Shown: piece by piece, positions 34,904-44,511 of the stretch
Layout of the letters: each line of letters starts with the position of its first letter
Numbering within the stretch: the first letter of the stretch is position 1
Source of the DNA: Nostoc sp. 'Peltigera membranacea cyanobiont' N6
Lineage (GTDB): Bacteria > Cyanobacteriota > Cyanobacteriia > Cyanobacteriales > Nostocaceae
NCBI RefSeq assembly: GCF_002949735.1
Contig: NZ_CP026681.1
Coordinates: 4,613,501-4,677,500, forward strand
DNA: 64,000 nucleotides
Direction of reading: 5' to 3'
Translations under genes and position numbers: made by a program
The notes under the pieces: model-generated
Databases searched by the model: none
What the model saw: only the letters and a program-made list of their open reading frames with translations
What the model was told of the DNA's origin: nothing

Positions 34904-35770
34904 ATGAGTCGAAAAGGTCAATCTATTACACTGTCGATATCAGAACGTGATAAAGCCGAGCTAGAAGCGATCGCTCGTGAATTCGGTATGATGTGGGGAG
35001 AGGAGCCTAACATCTCTAAGTTAATTAAAGCGATCGCTCAACGTAAGTTACTCATCGGTAACAATAATGATTGGAAAGAACCACGCATCAGGGCATTACA
35101 TAGATGTATCAATGCGTTGACAGATATCGGGCAAATTGAACAAGCCCAAATCATTGCAAACTTACTTCTCGAACGCAGCGAACTATCATTACCGTTGCGG
35201 GGCGAAATCGAACGTTTCTTAGAGAATTTGCCCCCGCCTTGGCGTTTAGAAATAGACCGCTATATCTTGCGCGAACAGCCCTTTCAGCTTTCTTATCAAG
35301 ATGCAGCAGAGCGTGTGTTTAATTTTACCGTTCGTCACGCCAAAGTTACACCCCACGAAAAGCGGCAATATCTTGATTGCTGGTGCGAAGAGACAGAAGG
35401 AAACTTTGATATCCCAGAACTGATTCACAACTGGAGTTTACGATTAGACAGGATTACAGAAGCTGCTGTCATGCCAATTTCTGGTGAGTGGCGAACTAAT
35501 TTGACTGAGATAGAAGTGGAAATGCATCTATTTGCAGGTTTGGCTTTTGCCTATCAAGCTAAACAAGAAGACAATATCAATGAGTGGATACCAGATAAAC
35601 CGCGAGTCCGGCGAGTTGTCAGGCGAGTATCTAGTACATTTTGGTTTAGCCGCGAAGTGATGCAGTATGCGCCAGATTGTGTAGTCATATTACCTGAGAA
35701 TGTGCGCGATCGCCTCAAACAAAAACTCCTCACCCTCTGCAATTTATACGACATCGAAACCAGGTATTAA
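34904..35770 (+). CDS. WYL-domain transcriptional regulator, divergent from cas3'
   Basis: I choose the ATG at 34904 (MSRKGQSITLSISERDKAEL); the frame is open further back but would overlap the cas3' promoter. The 288-residue protein has a short N-terminal ribbon-helix-helix-like or helical DNA-binding region (residues about 7-50), then a middle helical part and a WYL-type domain (HNWSLRLDRITEAAV, then VRRVVRRVSSTFWFSREVMQ). In Synechocystis 6803 a WYL protein beside the type I-D genes (Sll7009) represses that locus. By position this one probably controls the cas operon and itself. The ligand is unknown. Confidence 0.82.
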   Translation: MSRKGQSITLSISERDKAELEAIAREFGMMWGEEPNISKLIKAIAQRKLLIGNNNDWKEPRIRALHRCINALTDIGQIEQAQIIANLLLERSELSLPLRGEIERFLENLPPPWRLEIDRYILREQPFQLSYQDAAERVFNFTVRHAKVTPHEKRQYLDCWCEETEGNFDIPELIHNWSLRLDRITEAAVMPISGEWRTNLTEIEVEMHLFAGLAFAYQAKQEDNINEWIPDKPRVRRVVRRVSSTFWFSREVMQYAPDCVVILPENVRDRLKQKLLTLCNLYDIETRY

Positions 35771-35828
35771 CTCTTTCCCTCTCCGAGTCGGAGAGGGACG
35801 GTTTTACGTAGTAAAGCCAGGGAGAGGT
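35771..35828. terminator. Hairpin repeat downstream of the WYL gene
   Basis: A 9-bp stem CCCTCTCCG / CGGAGAGGG with a 3-base loop (35777-35797), followed by GGTTTTACGTAGTAAAGCC and GGGAGAGG. The same module in opposite orientation lies at 60884-60968, so this is a dispersed repeat that may double as a terminator. Confidence 0.6.
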
Positions 35829-36427
35829 CTTTTCATCCTTGACAAAAGTACACTTCCATAAGATGCACTCATGTAACCGTTATGTGCGATCGCCTCTAGT
35901 CATGTACACTACGTAAGTAAGACAAATGACGTAATAACAAGGCTTCCAGACATCAATTCTAAAAATTAAAGAAAAAAATAATTACTAATTGCCTAAAAAT
36001 TCCGGTTTTTTTGACTTTGGGATGATAAATAAAAATAATAGCGTTGAATGTCATGCTTCCCTCTGCGAAGGATTACTGAAATTCTTCGCTGCCTTCAGGA
36101 TGACTACTCACCACCAAATAACATCTGCCGCCAATCAGTTTTTTGCTGGAGATTCTGCTACATCAAAAGGCTCTACCACAAAACTTGCTCTAGATGTATC
36201 TAAGTAACTATGCTGATAAAGTGTAAAGATGTCACCGGATCTAGGAGTGAATTTTAAAGCAATTGTAAAGGAATTTGTACCATTTTGGCAGGTTTTTATC
36301 GGAAAGATGGGATATTAGTAGATTGTACGAATCTTTATTATTATTCACTATCTACCGAAAACTGCTAAGTACAACCAAATATCGACACAGATAAGTTTAA
36401 GTAATTTAATGAAGTAGGAAGTAATAC
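35829..36427. other. Intergenic region, no supported gene
   Basis: The region contains an AT-rich stretch and a GC-richer filler near 36050-36105 whose chance translation (CHASLCEGLLKFFAAFRM) is a widespread repeat-derived peptide. A 29-codon frame at 36229-36318 (MSPDLGVNFKAIVKEFVPFW...) lacks a ribosome binding site. I see no clear promoter. Confidence 0.5.
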
Positions 36428-37669
36428 ATGGTATTATCACTGTCTTCTCATAACGTTATCCAGTATCTGCAAGAAGCGGGGCTGTGTAGCTCAGAAGATG
36501 ACGCATCAGATAAATCTGAGTTGCCAGGAAGTAGTAAGAACAATTCCGATTTACTCGTGACTCTAGCAGATAATCGGAAACTGCTCGTTAAACAAGAACG
36601 TAACGTTAAAAACAATGACGGCGCTCCTCATGAATTGTTTCAGGAGTGGCTATTTCATCAGTTGCTCCAGCAGTTTCCCGTTCTCGGCAATATTTCCGCG
36701 ATCGCACCATTAGTAGTCCATTTTGACGAAGAGAATTCTATTCTTGTTCGCAACTACTTAAGTGAATATCGGGAACTTGCGACATTCTACCACAACAATG
36801 AGATTTGTCCAGAAGAAATTGCCACTGCCATCGGCACTACTTTAGCGGGACTCCATCGCGCAACCTACAACCGCCGAGAATATAAGGATTTCATGGCAAC
36901 TGCTCCCCAAGGAGAGTTTCGCTATGGCTTTTACAATCCGGCGCAAGGGGTAGAGTCAATTGGGCCAGAGATTTTTGGCACAGTTCCCACGGATGCGCTG
37001 AAATTCTATCTACTCTACCAGCAATCGGAGAGTTTGGAATCTGCGATCGCAGATTTGGCTTATGCCTGGAATCCTTGCTGCTTGACTCACAACAACCTGA
37101 AATTGAACAACATTTTGGTTCATTCCAGGTGGGAAAAACTAGACAATTGCCTAGTAAAACTAATTAATTGGGAAGCTTGTTCTTGGGGAGATCCAGCTTT
37201 TGATTTAGGTACTTTACTCGCAAGCTATTTAGGCATTTGGCTCAATAGCCTTGTAGTAGATCCCACCATTGAGTTACAAGAATCTCTACATCTGGCGTTG
37301 ACTCCATTGGAGAGTTTACAACCTTCAATTATTGCTCTAATTAGAGCTTATCTAAATGCCTTCCCCATGATTTTGGAATACCGTAGTGACTTTATTGTGC
37401 GCGTTATTCAATTTGCAGGGCTAGCACTGATTCATCAAATTCAGGATATGATTACCTGCCGGAAATCCTTTAATAATGCTGATATTTGTATGCTGCAAGT
37501 GGCTAAAAGTTTACTCACTATGCCGCAGCAAGGCGTACTGACTATTTTCGGGATATCAGAGTCAGAAATCCTTAACCCTGTTGGAAAAGTTCATAAACTT
37601 CCTCAGCCTGTAGAGGAGCCACAGCTACTTCGACTCTATTACGAAAAAACCCGGCTTCGGGGTTGTTAA
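36428..37669 (+). CDS. APH-like kinase (class V lanthipeptide-type kinase family)
   Basis: The 413-residue protein has an aminoglycoside-phosphotransferase-like kinase fold. The N-lobe has LLVTLADNRKLLVKQERN (Lys of the nucleotide site). The C-lobe has LTHNNLKLNNILVH, a Brenner-like catalytic loop in which the usual His-x-Asp Asp is Asn (HNNLKLNN), and LINWEACSWGDPAFDLGTLL, where the DFG-equivalent Asp is Asn or Glu. So a key acid may be changed. It is followed after 74 bp by a HopA1-domain protein. Kinase/HopA1 pairs make dehydroamino acids in class V lanthipeptides such as cacaoidin and lexapeptide. The substrate here is unknown. Confidence 0.78.
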   Translation: MVLSLSSHNVIQYLQEAGLCSSEDDASDKSELPGSSKNNSDLLVTLADNRKLLVKQERNVKNNDGAPHELFQEWLFHQLLQQFPVLGNISAIAPLVVHFDEENSILVRNYLSEYRELATFYHNNEICPEEIATAIGTTLAGLHRATYNRREYKDFMATAPQGEFRYGFYNPAQGVESIGPEIFGTVPTDALKFYLLYQQSESLESAIADLAYAWNPCCLTHNNLKLNNILVHSRWEKLDNCLVKLINWEACSWGDPAFDLGTLLASYLGIWLNSLVVDPTIELQESLHLALTPLESLQPSIIALIRAYLNAFPMILEYRSDFIVRVIQFAGLALIHQIQDMITCRKSFNNADICMLQVAKSLLTMPQQGVLTIFGISESEILNPVGKVHKLPQPVEEPQLLRLYYEKTRLRGC

Positions 37670-37743
37670 TAGCAGGTAGTAGAATAATTCTGAATTCTGA
37701 CTACTGAATTCTGTTTTTTAAAGTTTGAATTCTAAATGGATTA

Positions 37744-38832
37744 ATGCTAAATTACTCTATCAATCAACCACTAACTTCTCTATTTGACATTGCTAAGAAT
37801 ATTCAGATTGAGTCAAATTTTTGTATTTATCATCCCAATTATCAACCCTTTGCTCTACCGACTAAAGTAGCCGATAGATTTCAGCAAAATTCTGTAGACT
37901 TACAACAGAAATATCTCAGCTTATTGCTGCGAAACTTTCTTTATGGAATATATTACAATGGCTCTCTACAAAGTACCTTAGCAGTCAACAGTGATAGTAA
38001 TAATTACCCGCCAAAGCAGAATTTAGCAGATAATTCCGTCTTAGAAATTGATTGGAACTTTTACGAGCAATTACACGCCAGTAATCACGGCATAGGTTAC
38101 TTTGACCCTCGATGGGAGGTTCTGCGGAAAGAACCTGATGGTACTATGGCGGTGACTAAAGGCGGTTTAACACTTTATATTGAGCCAGATTGCCATCTCA
38201 AATCCAGCAAGAAATCTACCAAAGTGGGTGATATGGTGGCAATCTGGATGCCCAAAAATCGATTGCAAAATGGCTGTTACTTAGCAGTTAGTAATGTAGG
38301 ACAGGAACAGCAGAGCAATCCTGATGCTGATTTGGGAGCAGGGCGAATTTACTTTAACTTTACACCATCTGGTGCGATCGCTCTCATGGAAAGTCTGACA
38401 CTGCAATTGAATGCAGCCTCGATACCCTTTAGCTTTCAAGTTCTTCACAATCCCTGTGCATACGGACGCTATGATTCGGGGCTACTCTACTTTGAACTCT
38501 CCGACTATCCAGCAATTCGCACAATCCTTCAGGCTATTTATCCAGAAAACCAATCCCATTTCCAGCCCGAAATCCCTTTATTTACAAAATTTTTAGCCCC
38601 AGGTTTAGGTTTAGCCGAGGAACCAACCCAAAAGTTTGCCGCACAAGAAAGTTTTGGGATGAACCGTTGCCAAATCGTCGCTAATGCTTTGTTGGAAGCT
38701 TGGCAAAAAGGCAAGAATGCAATGGAAGAACGGATGAGAGTTATTGACCAACACTTTGAGCGACACCTAATAGATTTACAGCGTCCTTATCTCAATCCCA
38801 GTTCTGAGGATATATATAAGCCGTTAAATTGA
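37744..38832 (+). CDS. HopA1-domain protein (T3SS effector HopA1 family; class V lanthipeptide lyase-like)
   Basis: The 362-residue protein reads FYEQLHASNHGIGYFDPRWE, VTKGGLTLYIEPDCHL and GDMVAIWMPKNRLQNGCYLA in its middle, then GRIYFNFTPSGAIALMESLT and PCAYGRYDSGLLYF. This is the pattern of HopA1-domain proteins in cyanobacteria. HopA1-like lyases (for example LxmY) remove phosphate from phospho-Ser/Thr made by a partner kinase. It directly follows the APH-like gene and is probably co-transcribed. No Ser/Thr/Cys-rich precursor gene was found within a few hundred bases. Confidence 0.8.
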   Translation: MLNYSINQPLTSLFDIAKNIQIESNFCIYHPNYQPFALPTKVADRFQQNSVDLQQKYLSLLLRNFLYGIYYNGSLQSTLAVNSDSNNYPPKQNLADNSVLEIDWNFYEQLHASNHGIGYFDPRWEVLRKEPDGTMAVTKGGLTLYIEPDCHLKSSKKSTKVGDMVAIWMPKNRLQNGCYLAVSNVGQEQQSNPDADLGAGRIYFNFTPSGAIALMESLTLQLNAASIPFSFQVLHNPCAYGRYDSGLLYFELSDYPAIRTILQAIYPENQSHFQPEIPLFTKFLAPGLGLAEEPTQKFAAQESFGMNRCQIVANALLEAWQKGKNAMEERMRVIDQHFERHLIDLQRPYLNPSSEDIYKPLN

Positions 38833-38922
38833 TGGGGAATGGGGGAGAAGGGGCAAGGGAGCAGGGGGAGCAAAGGAAGAACTACTGATTATTGAGCTAT
38901 CCCCAATGCCCCATGCCCAAAT

Positions 38923-39705
38923 TCAAAATTCCACAATTACCGGCGTATGATCGCTGGGTTGGGTTAATTTTCTGGGTGCGGCATCAATGACACAACTTGT
39001 AGCACGCTCATAAAGCACGGGTGTGAGATAGTGATGGTCAATCCGCCAACCTAAGTTGCGACGGAAGGCGGCGGCGCGATAATCCCACCAGCTATAGTTT
39101 CCGCCTTCTGTGGTGAATTTGCGGAAAGCATCGGCAAATCCCAGTTGCAGAATATCGCGTAAGGCTTGGCGCTCGGTTTCTGTTGCCATAATGTGATTTT
39201 CTGTACTCACTTGCTCGTGAATATCCTTGTCTTCTAGGGCGATGTTGAAGTCACCGCACACACATATTGCAGGTTCTGACAGCACAAGCAATCGCAAATA
39301 CTCGTGTAGCGCTGTCAACCAACTCAGTTTGTATTCATATTTTTCAGTTCCGACTGCTGCACCATTGGGAACATATAAATTAACAATCCGAACACCATCA
39401 ATTACACCTGTAATTACCCGCTTTTGCTCATCCCATTCGTGGTGTAAATCTGGCAAAATCGCCCTAAACCCGCTACTTACGTCTATAAGTGGCTGGCGGC
39501 TAATCAGGGCTACGCCGTTATAAGATTTTTGTCCTGATATATAAAGGTTATAGCCCAACTGCTCAAAAGGCGATCGCGGAAACTCAGCATCCGCAACTTT
39601 GGTTTCTTGCAAGCAGAGAACATCAACAGGATTATTAGTTAACCAATCAGTAACCTGTTCGAGGCGAGTGCGAATTGAGTTGACGTTCCAAGTAGCGATT
39701 TTCAT
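38923..39705 (-). CDS. xthA: Exodeoxyribonuclease III
   Basis: The 260-residue protein has normal length. The motifs are MKIATWNVNSIRTRLEQVTD with Asn7, CLQETK with Glu34, the Tyr/Asp/Asn core in IVNLYVPNG and VCGDFNIAL, and the C-terminal LTQPSDHTPVI with the catalytic Asp-His pair. It cuts DNA at abasic sites and removes 3' blocking groups during base-excision repair in the cytosol. It is convergent with the HopA1 gene across C/G-rich filler. Confidence 0.95.
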   Translation of the reverse strand: MKIATWNVNSIRTRLEQVTDWLTNNPVDVLCLQETKVADAEFPRSPFEQLGYNLYISGQKSYNGVALISRQPLIDVSSGFRAILPDLHHEWDEQKRVITGVIDGVRIVNLYVPNGAAVGTEKYEYKLSWLTALHEYLRLLVLSEPAICVCGDFNIALEDKDIHEQVSTENHIMATETERQALRDILQLGFADAFRKFTTEGGNYSWWDYRAAAFRRNLGWRIDHHYLTPVLYERATSCVIDAAPRKLTQPSDHTPVIVEF

Positions 39706-40160
39706 TAGTTATCAGAATTCTTTGTAAATTAATAATTACAAATTATGTAATTATTGTACAATTACTTAATATTTATAATTTCTTTTCCATTTGCCAATTA
39801 CGTTTAAACAAACCTTTAATCATTTGATCCCATTGAACATTTTAGTATTGCCAGCTACCAAATATTCAATTTTGTAAGTTCTGCTACAAAACATTCTACT
39901 TCATTATGATCCCCAAGACAGATGCAACAAGTAATTGATTTGCTATAGGTTATAAATGTAGCTCAGGGTTGACTTTTGCCGATAGTCCTTTAGATTTGTC
40001 GGTAAAAAATTTGCGAGACGGTTAACCGTTATTGTGCTTTTGGTAGCCTGTTAGGTTAATTTAAATTTCAAAATAGTGAGTAGAAATGCTCTGTTCTCAT
40101 ACAATAATGATGCAACTCATCATATTGAGAACAATTTCATAGACTGAACCAAAAAAACTT
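39706..40160. other. Intergenic region, no gene seen
   Basis: AT-rich divergent spacer between exonuclease III and a glycosyltransferase, likely holding both promoters. No ORF, RNA or repeat of note was recognised. Confidence 0.5.
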
Positions 40161-41231
40161 ATGAAAATCGCTCAAGTTGCCCCCTTATGGGAAAGAGTTC
40201 CACCTCTTAGTTATGGAGGGATAGAACTGGTAGTGAGTCGCTTGACTGATGAACTTGTTAGTCGCGGTCATGAGGTAACTTTATTTGCCTCTGGTGATTC
40301 TCAAACTTTGGCTCATTTAGAAGCAGTTTATCCACGTGCATTACGCTTAGACCCAAATGTTAAAGAGTATGCAGTGTACGAGATGCTAGAACTAAGCCAA
40401 GTTTACCAACGTGCTAGCGAATTCGATCTTATCCATTCTCATGTAGGGATTTCGGCACTACCTTTCGCGAATTTCATAACAGCAACTTCTACAGTGCATA
40501 CCCTGCACAATAATTTTACAAACGACACCCGTCACGCATTTAGCTACTATCAGAAGCAACCTTATGTCAGTATTAGTAACTCGCAACGTCAAGTCGATCT
40601 AAATTATGTTGGCACTGTTTATAACGGAATAGAGGTAGCAGATTATCCATTTGTAGCGCAACCGTCAGAACCTCCATATTTAGCATTTTTAGGTCGTTTT
40701 TCGCCAGAAAAAGGGCCACAATATGCGATCGCTATTGCAAAGCAGACTGGTTGGCGTTTGAAGATGGCAGGAAAGGTTGATGTTGGAGACTCTGAGTTTT
40801 TTGAACAAGAGATTGCCCCCCACATTGATGGTCAGCAAATTGAATATCTAGGTGAAATTAACCACGCCGAAAAAACTGAACTTTTGGGCAATGCAGCCAT
40901 AACTCTTTTTCCTATTAACTGGCAAGAACCTTTTGGGTTAGTAATGACTGAATCAATGGCAACTGGTACACCAGTTATTGCCATGAATTTCGGCTCGGTA
41001 CCTGAAGTGATTGCCCACGGGAAAACAGGTTTTATCTGCAAAAGCTATGCAGAAATGGCGGCAATGATTCCCCTAGCTTTGGAACTCAATCGTCAAACCT
41101 GTCGAAAATATGTAGAAAACAACTTTAGCGTTAGCCAAATGGTTAACGGATATGAAGCTGTTTACAGACAAATTATTAAAGACCGCATAGAATCGAATGG
41201 TCGCATTCATGCTGCTAAAATCCACTTTTAA
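40161..41231 (+). CDS. Glycosyltransferase family 4 protein
   Basis: The 356-residue GT-B enzyme begins MKIAQVAPLWERVPPLSYGG (donor-side glycine loop) and has LAFLGRFSPEKGPQYAIAIA and the EX7E motif in the stretch starting EPFGLVMTESMATGTPVIAM. It likely builds a glycolipid or polysaccharide in the cytosol. It is only distantly related to the GT4 gene at 11436. A zinc-ribbon miniprotein follows after 55 bp on the same strand. Confidence 0.92.
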   Translation: MKIAQVAPLWERVPPLSYGGIELVVSRLTDELVSRGHEVTLFASGDSQTLAHLEAVYPRALRLDPNVKEYAVYEMLELSQVYQRASEFDLIHSHVGISALPFANFITATSTVHTLHNNFTNDTRHAFSYYQKQPYVSISNSQRQVDLNYVGTVYNGIEVADYPFVAQPSEPPYLAFLGRFSPEKGPQYAIAIAKQTGWRLKMAGKVDVGDSEFFEQEIAPHIDGQQIEYLGEINHAEKTELLGNAAITLFPINWQEPFGLVMTESMATGTPVIAMNFGSVPEVIAHGKTGFICKSYAEMAAMIPLALELNRQTCRKYVENNFSVSQMVNGYEAVYRQIIKDRIESNGRIHAAKIHF

Positions 41232-41286
41232 TCAACAGTTTTTTTGCTGAGTTTAAACAACAAATTTTTTTAAGGAGAATATTAGT

Positions 41287-41472
41287 ATGAGTACGAGAGC
41301 CAACACCTGCCCATGCTGCGGTGGTTCCCTCCTGCGTCATGCCCGTCATGGCGAACTATATTGGTTTTGCCTGTCGTGCAGACAAGAAGTGCCACTGTTA
41401 ACTGCTACTCGCTTGCCTAATGTGGAAACCCGGAACACTGTAGTGCTTCCCCAACCAGTGGTAAATACCTAG
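41287..41472 (+). CDS. 61-residue zinc-ribbon protein
   Basis: The protein MSTRANTCPCCGGSLLRHAR then GELYWFCLSCRQEVP has two CxxC knuckles (CPCC and CLSC, about 25 residues apart), forming a zinc ribbon, and a short Pro/Val-rich tail. The start has AAGGAG 9 bp upstream. Small proteins with this layout are common in cyanobacteria and have no assigned function. The ribbon may bind RNA, DNA or protein. Confidence 0.78.
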   Translation: MSTRANTCPCCGGSLLRHARHGELYWFCLSCRQEVPLLTATRLPNVETRNTVVLPQPVVNT

Positions 41473-41686
41473 TTTTTGCAATTTGTTTAAGTAAGTTGGC
41501 AAGGGCTGTCATTTGTCATTAGTAAGGGCTTTAAGCCTGTTTACGTTTCGTAATATAATTTGGTTTATTTCTACCAAGTTACCCAGATTAATAAAATTTG
41601 ACTAAAAATTAAGACTGATTTGTTGATATCTATCAATTAGCTCAAACTGGTAAAATCGGATGGATCTAATTGATAGGTTTTAAATT

Positions 41687-42709
41687 TTGTTAGCAGCGTT
41701 ACTTTATGGGCAAGAAGATTTACGCTTAGAAAAAGTTGCTGACCCCACTCCTGCGGCTGGCGAAGTTGTGATGCAAGTAGAGACAGCAACAACTTGTGGT
41801 ACAGATTTGAAAGTCTGGCGGCGTGGTGGTCATGCCAAAATGTTGAAACCACCGACGCTGTTTGGTCACGAAGCTGCTGGGCGAATTGTTGCCTTGGGTG
41901 CAGGGGTTACAAATTGGCAAGTGGGCGATCGCATCGTCGCTAATAATTCCGCCCCTTGCATGAAGTGCTTTTTTTGTCAACGTCAAGAGTATTCATTATG
42001 TCCAAATCTGACCTGGAATAACGGGACTTTTGCGGAATACTTGAAAATTCCTGCACCGATAGTACAGCACAATTTATTGCAGATACCCGATGAGTTGCCG
42101 TGGGAATTGGCAGCCATGACCGAACCTTTAGCTTGTGTATTGCATGGTGTAGCCCGTTCCAATATTAAGCCCAAAGATAAAGTAGTCATCTTAGGAGATG
42201 GGGCGATCGGGCTGATGTTTGTGGCGGCGTTGAGTGAGAAAGCCGAGGTGTTGCTGTGGGGAGGTAATCACCAAAGGCTAGAAATTGGTCAGAAATTGGG
42301 TGCAGCCCAGACCTTTAATTATCATCAAATCTCGGATATTCCCAGTGTGGTGAAAGAACTTACCCAAGGATGGGGCGCAGATGTAGTTATTGAAGCGACA
42401 GGTGTACCAAGTGTTTGGGAAACTGCGATCGCCTGCGCCCGTCCTGGTGCAACAATTAACTTATTCGGTGGATGTCCGCGGGATACCAGCATTACCGTTA
42501 ATACAGAACAGCTACACTACAGCGAACTGACCATTAAAGGTGTGTTTCATAATACACCTGAGTATGTGCGGGAGGCATTGGCACTGATCGCTAGTCGCAA
42601 AATTTCCTTTGAGTTACTTATTAGCGAACAGCGGCCATTAAAAGATTTAGAACAGGTGTTTTGTGAGATGAAGGCGCGACAGGTAATTAAGGTAGCAATG
42701 ATTCCTTAA
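41687..42709 (+). CDS. Zinc-dependent alcohol dehydrogenase (MDR family, sorbitol/threonine dehydrogenase-like)
   Basis: A TTG start at 41687 is the only start near the domain beginning (MLAALLYGQEDLRLEKVADP). The 340-residue protein has the catalytic zinc site (TCGTDLK and FGHEAAG), four structural-zinc cysteines (APCMKCFFCQRQEYSLCPN) and the Rossmann motif ILGDGAIGLM. It oxidises or reduces an alcohol with NAD(P). Late Rossmann features and IKVAMIP at the end are normal. The substrate is not obvious; it stands alone. Confidence 0.9.
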   Translation: MLAALLYGQEDLRLEKVADPTPAAGEVVMQVETATTCGTDLKVWRRGGHAKMLKPPTLFGHEAAGRIVALGAGVTNWQVGDRIVANNSAPCMKCFFCQRQEYSLCPNLTWNNGTFAEYLKIPAPIVQHNLLQIPDELPWELAAMTEPLACVLHGVARSNIKPKDKVVILGDGAIGLMFVAALSEKAEVLLWGGNHQRLEIGQKLGAAQTFNYHQISDIPSVVKELTQGWGADVVIEATGVPSVWETAIACARPGATINLFGGCPRDTSITVNTEQLHYSELTIKGVFHNTPEYVREALALIASRKISFELLISEQRPLKDLEQVFCEMKARQVIKVAMIP

Positions 42710-42894
42710 TTTTTTGCAGAATATAAGTAGATGCTCTGAGTCTAGCCAAACAATACCCATTAGACTCGAATCCATATCAGGGCGAAGAGGGCAGAAGGGG
42801 AATACCAATGCCCCTCATCAGTGCTGAGTGCTGTTAGCGGTAGCGGGGCGTTTAGCCCTTGCTGAGTGCAAGGGGATAGACCAATGCCCCCCAT

Positions 42895-44511
42895 TTACAG
42901 ACGATTAATTTCTTTTGTAACTAACTTCCAGCCTTCAGCTTGGTCAATTAGCTTCATTGAATCTAGCTGGAGATTGTTGAAAGCAGAAGCCTGAAGCAGG
43001 AAGTAAGGTTGTCCGTTGTAGTGCCAATAATATTCTAGTTCGCCAACAGAAGCGGGAATGATGGTGCGATCGCTATAATAATCCAACGAGGGACGATGGT
43101 AGGGAAAAGACGTGTAAATCTTCCTCGTAGCTGGATTTGCCCGTACAATCATGGCGGCGACTGGTTTAACTGGATAAGCTTCAGATAATTCCCAAACCCA
43201 GTAGTTAGATTTCATTAACAGCAGCAGCGAAAGATAACTTCCCCAAAACAAAATCTTCAAAAATTGCCCGTCGCCTCGTTCTGCCAAAATAGCCGCTAAG
43301 GTCATTGTTAAGGCTACTGCTGCAAAAATCAGTTGTAAGTCTGTTTTTGGTGTACCCCAACTGAAATAAATGCTACCAGCAGAAGCAACCAAAGCAAGTA
43401 TTGCCAAACCAGCAACCCAAGCACGGGGATAGGATGAGAGTAAAGGCGAATTTTCTGTATCTGATAATTGGATACCAAAAGCTAAAGCTAAACTAGGGTA
43501 AATGGGGAATAAATACCAGGGAACTTTGGTAATCATGAAAGAAATTACCAGCAGATAAACACCACTCCACGCCATTACTAGTTTTGCCCAACTAAGGTTG
43601 CGATTTTCCCAGGTTAAGCGGACAGTTTGTGGTAAGAATAATAACCACGGCCATGTGTATTTGAGAAGTTCAACAACATAGTACCAAGGTGGTTCAGGAT
43701 TACCCTCTACAAATGAGCCAATTCGACCTAGTGATGGGTTTACAAGCCCAACTTGGGCGAAAGTGTAACCATAGTGAATCAGTTGGGCGCTATACCAGGC
43801 AGCTACAGGCAGAATACCAATGAAGATTGCTAACCACAGATAGTAACAAGTGAGCAGTCGTGGCGTATCCCAAAAGAGAAATACGATCGCGATCGCACCT
43901 AGTAATACGCCTAGCAATCCTTGAGTTAGGCAAATCAAGCCAAAACTCACACCAACACCAAGACAATAACGTAAATCTCGGCGCGATCGCAGCACGCACA
44001 ACATCATCAGCATCAAAAAACTTACCATTGCGCCATCCAACATTGCCAGCCGCCCATGACGCACTACAGGTAGCATTGTTAGATAAATTAAAGCGCTATA
44101 AATAGCAGCCCAACGTTGGCGAAATATCTCTCTAGCAATGCAATACAGTAAAGGGACAGATGTCGCTGTTAAAATTGCTCCAGGCAAGCGCGTTGTCAAC
44201 TCATTTTCGCCTCCTAGAGAATAAGACCAGGCAATGAGCAAATGCATCAAAGGCGGTTTGTTATGATATGGTTCGCCTCCTAGCGTTGGGTAAAGCCAAC
44301 GCATTGAACCTGCTGGAGCGTGCCAAATTTCACGAGCAACCTGTGCCACAGTCCCTTCATCCCAATCTCGCAACGGCAATCCTCCTAGATTGATGCTAAA
44401 CAGTAACAGTGCTGCCAACAGCAATACTATTAGCCATACCCAATCAATCCATTTGCCAACCGTGCGATGCTGTTTTTCTAGATGACTCCAAATAAAGCTT
44501 CCTTCTTGCAT
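42895..44511 (-). CDS. ArnT/GT39-family membrane glycosyltransferase
   Basis: The 538-residue protein has about 11 transmembrane helices. The first luminal loop reads LGGLPLRDWDEGTVAQVARE with the Asp-Glu catalytic pair of GT-C enzymes, followed by YHNKPPLMHLLIAWSYSLGG, which is typical of ArnT/PMT. The soluble C-terminal part includes SFPYHRPSLDYYSDRTIIPA. It transfers a lipid-phosphate-linked sugar to an exported acceptor in the plasma membrane. It probably belongs to cell-surface modification. No partner gene is adjacent. Confidence 0.9.
   Translation of the reverse strand: MQEGSFIWSHLEKQHRTVGKWIDWVWLIVLLLAALLLFSINLGGLPLRDWDEGTVAQVAREIWHAPAGSMRWLYPTLGGEPYHNKPPLMHLLIAWSYSLGGENELTTRLPGAILTATSVPLLYCIAREIFRQRWAAIYSALIYLTMLPVVRHGRLAMLDGAMVSFLMLMMLCVLRSRRDLRYCLGVGVSFGLICLTQGLLGVLLGAIAIVFLFWDTPRLLTCYYLWLAIFIGILPVAAWYSAQLIHYGYTFAQVGLVNPSLGRIGSFVEGNPEPPWYYVVELLKYTWPWLLFLPQTVRLTWENRNLSWAKLVMAWSGVYLLVISFMITKVPWYLFPIYPSLALAFGIQLSDTENSPLLSSYPRAWVAGLAILALVASAGSIYFSWGTPKTDLQLIFAAVALTMTLAAILAERGDGQFLKILFWGSYLSLLLLMKSNYWVWELSEAYPVKPVAAMIVRANPATRKIYTSFPYHRPSLDYYSDRTIIPASVGELEYYWHYNGQPYFLLQASAFNNLQLDSMKLIDQAEGWKLVTKEINRL

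Noticed and set aside
35989..36207. 72-codon frame containing CHASLCEGLLKFFAAFRM
   Set aside because: This peptide is a well-known chance translation of a dispersed intergenic repeat; no ribosome binding site.
36229..36318. 29-codon frame upstream of the APH/HopA1 pair as a lanthipeptide precursor
   Set aside because: It lacks Cys and has almost no Ser/Thr, so it cannot serve as a lanthipeptide core.
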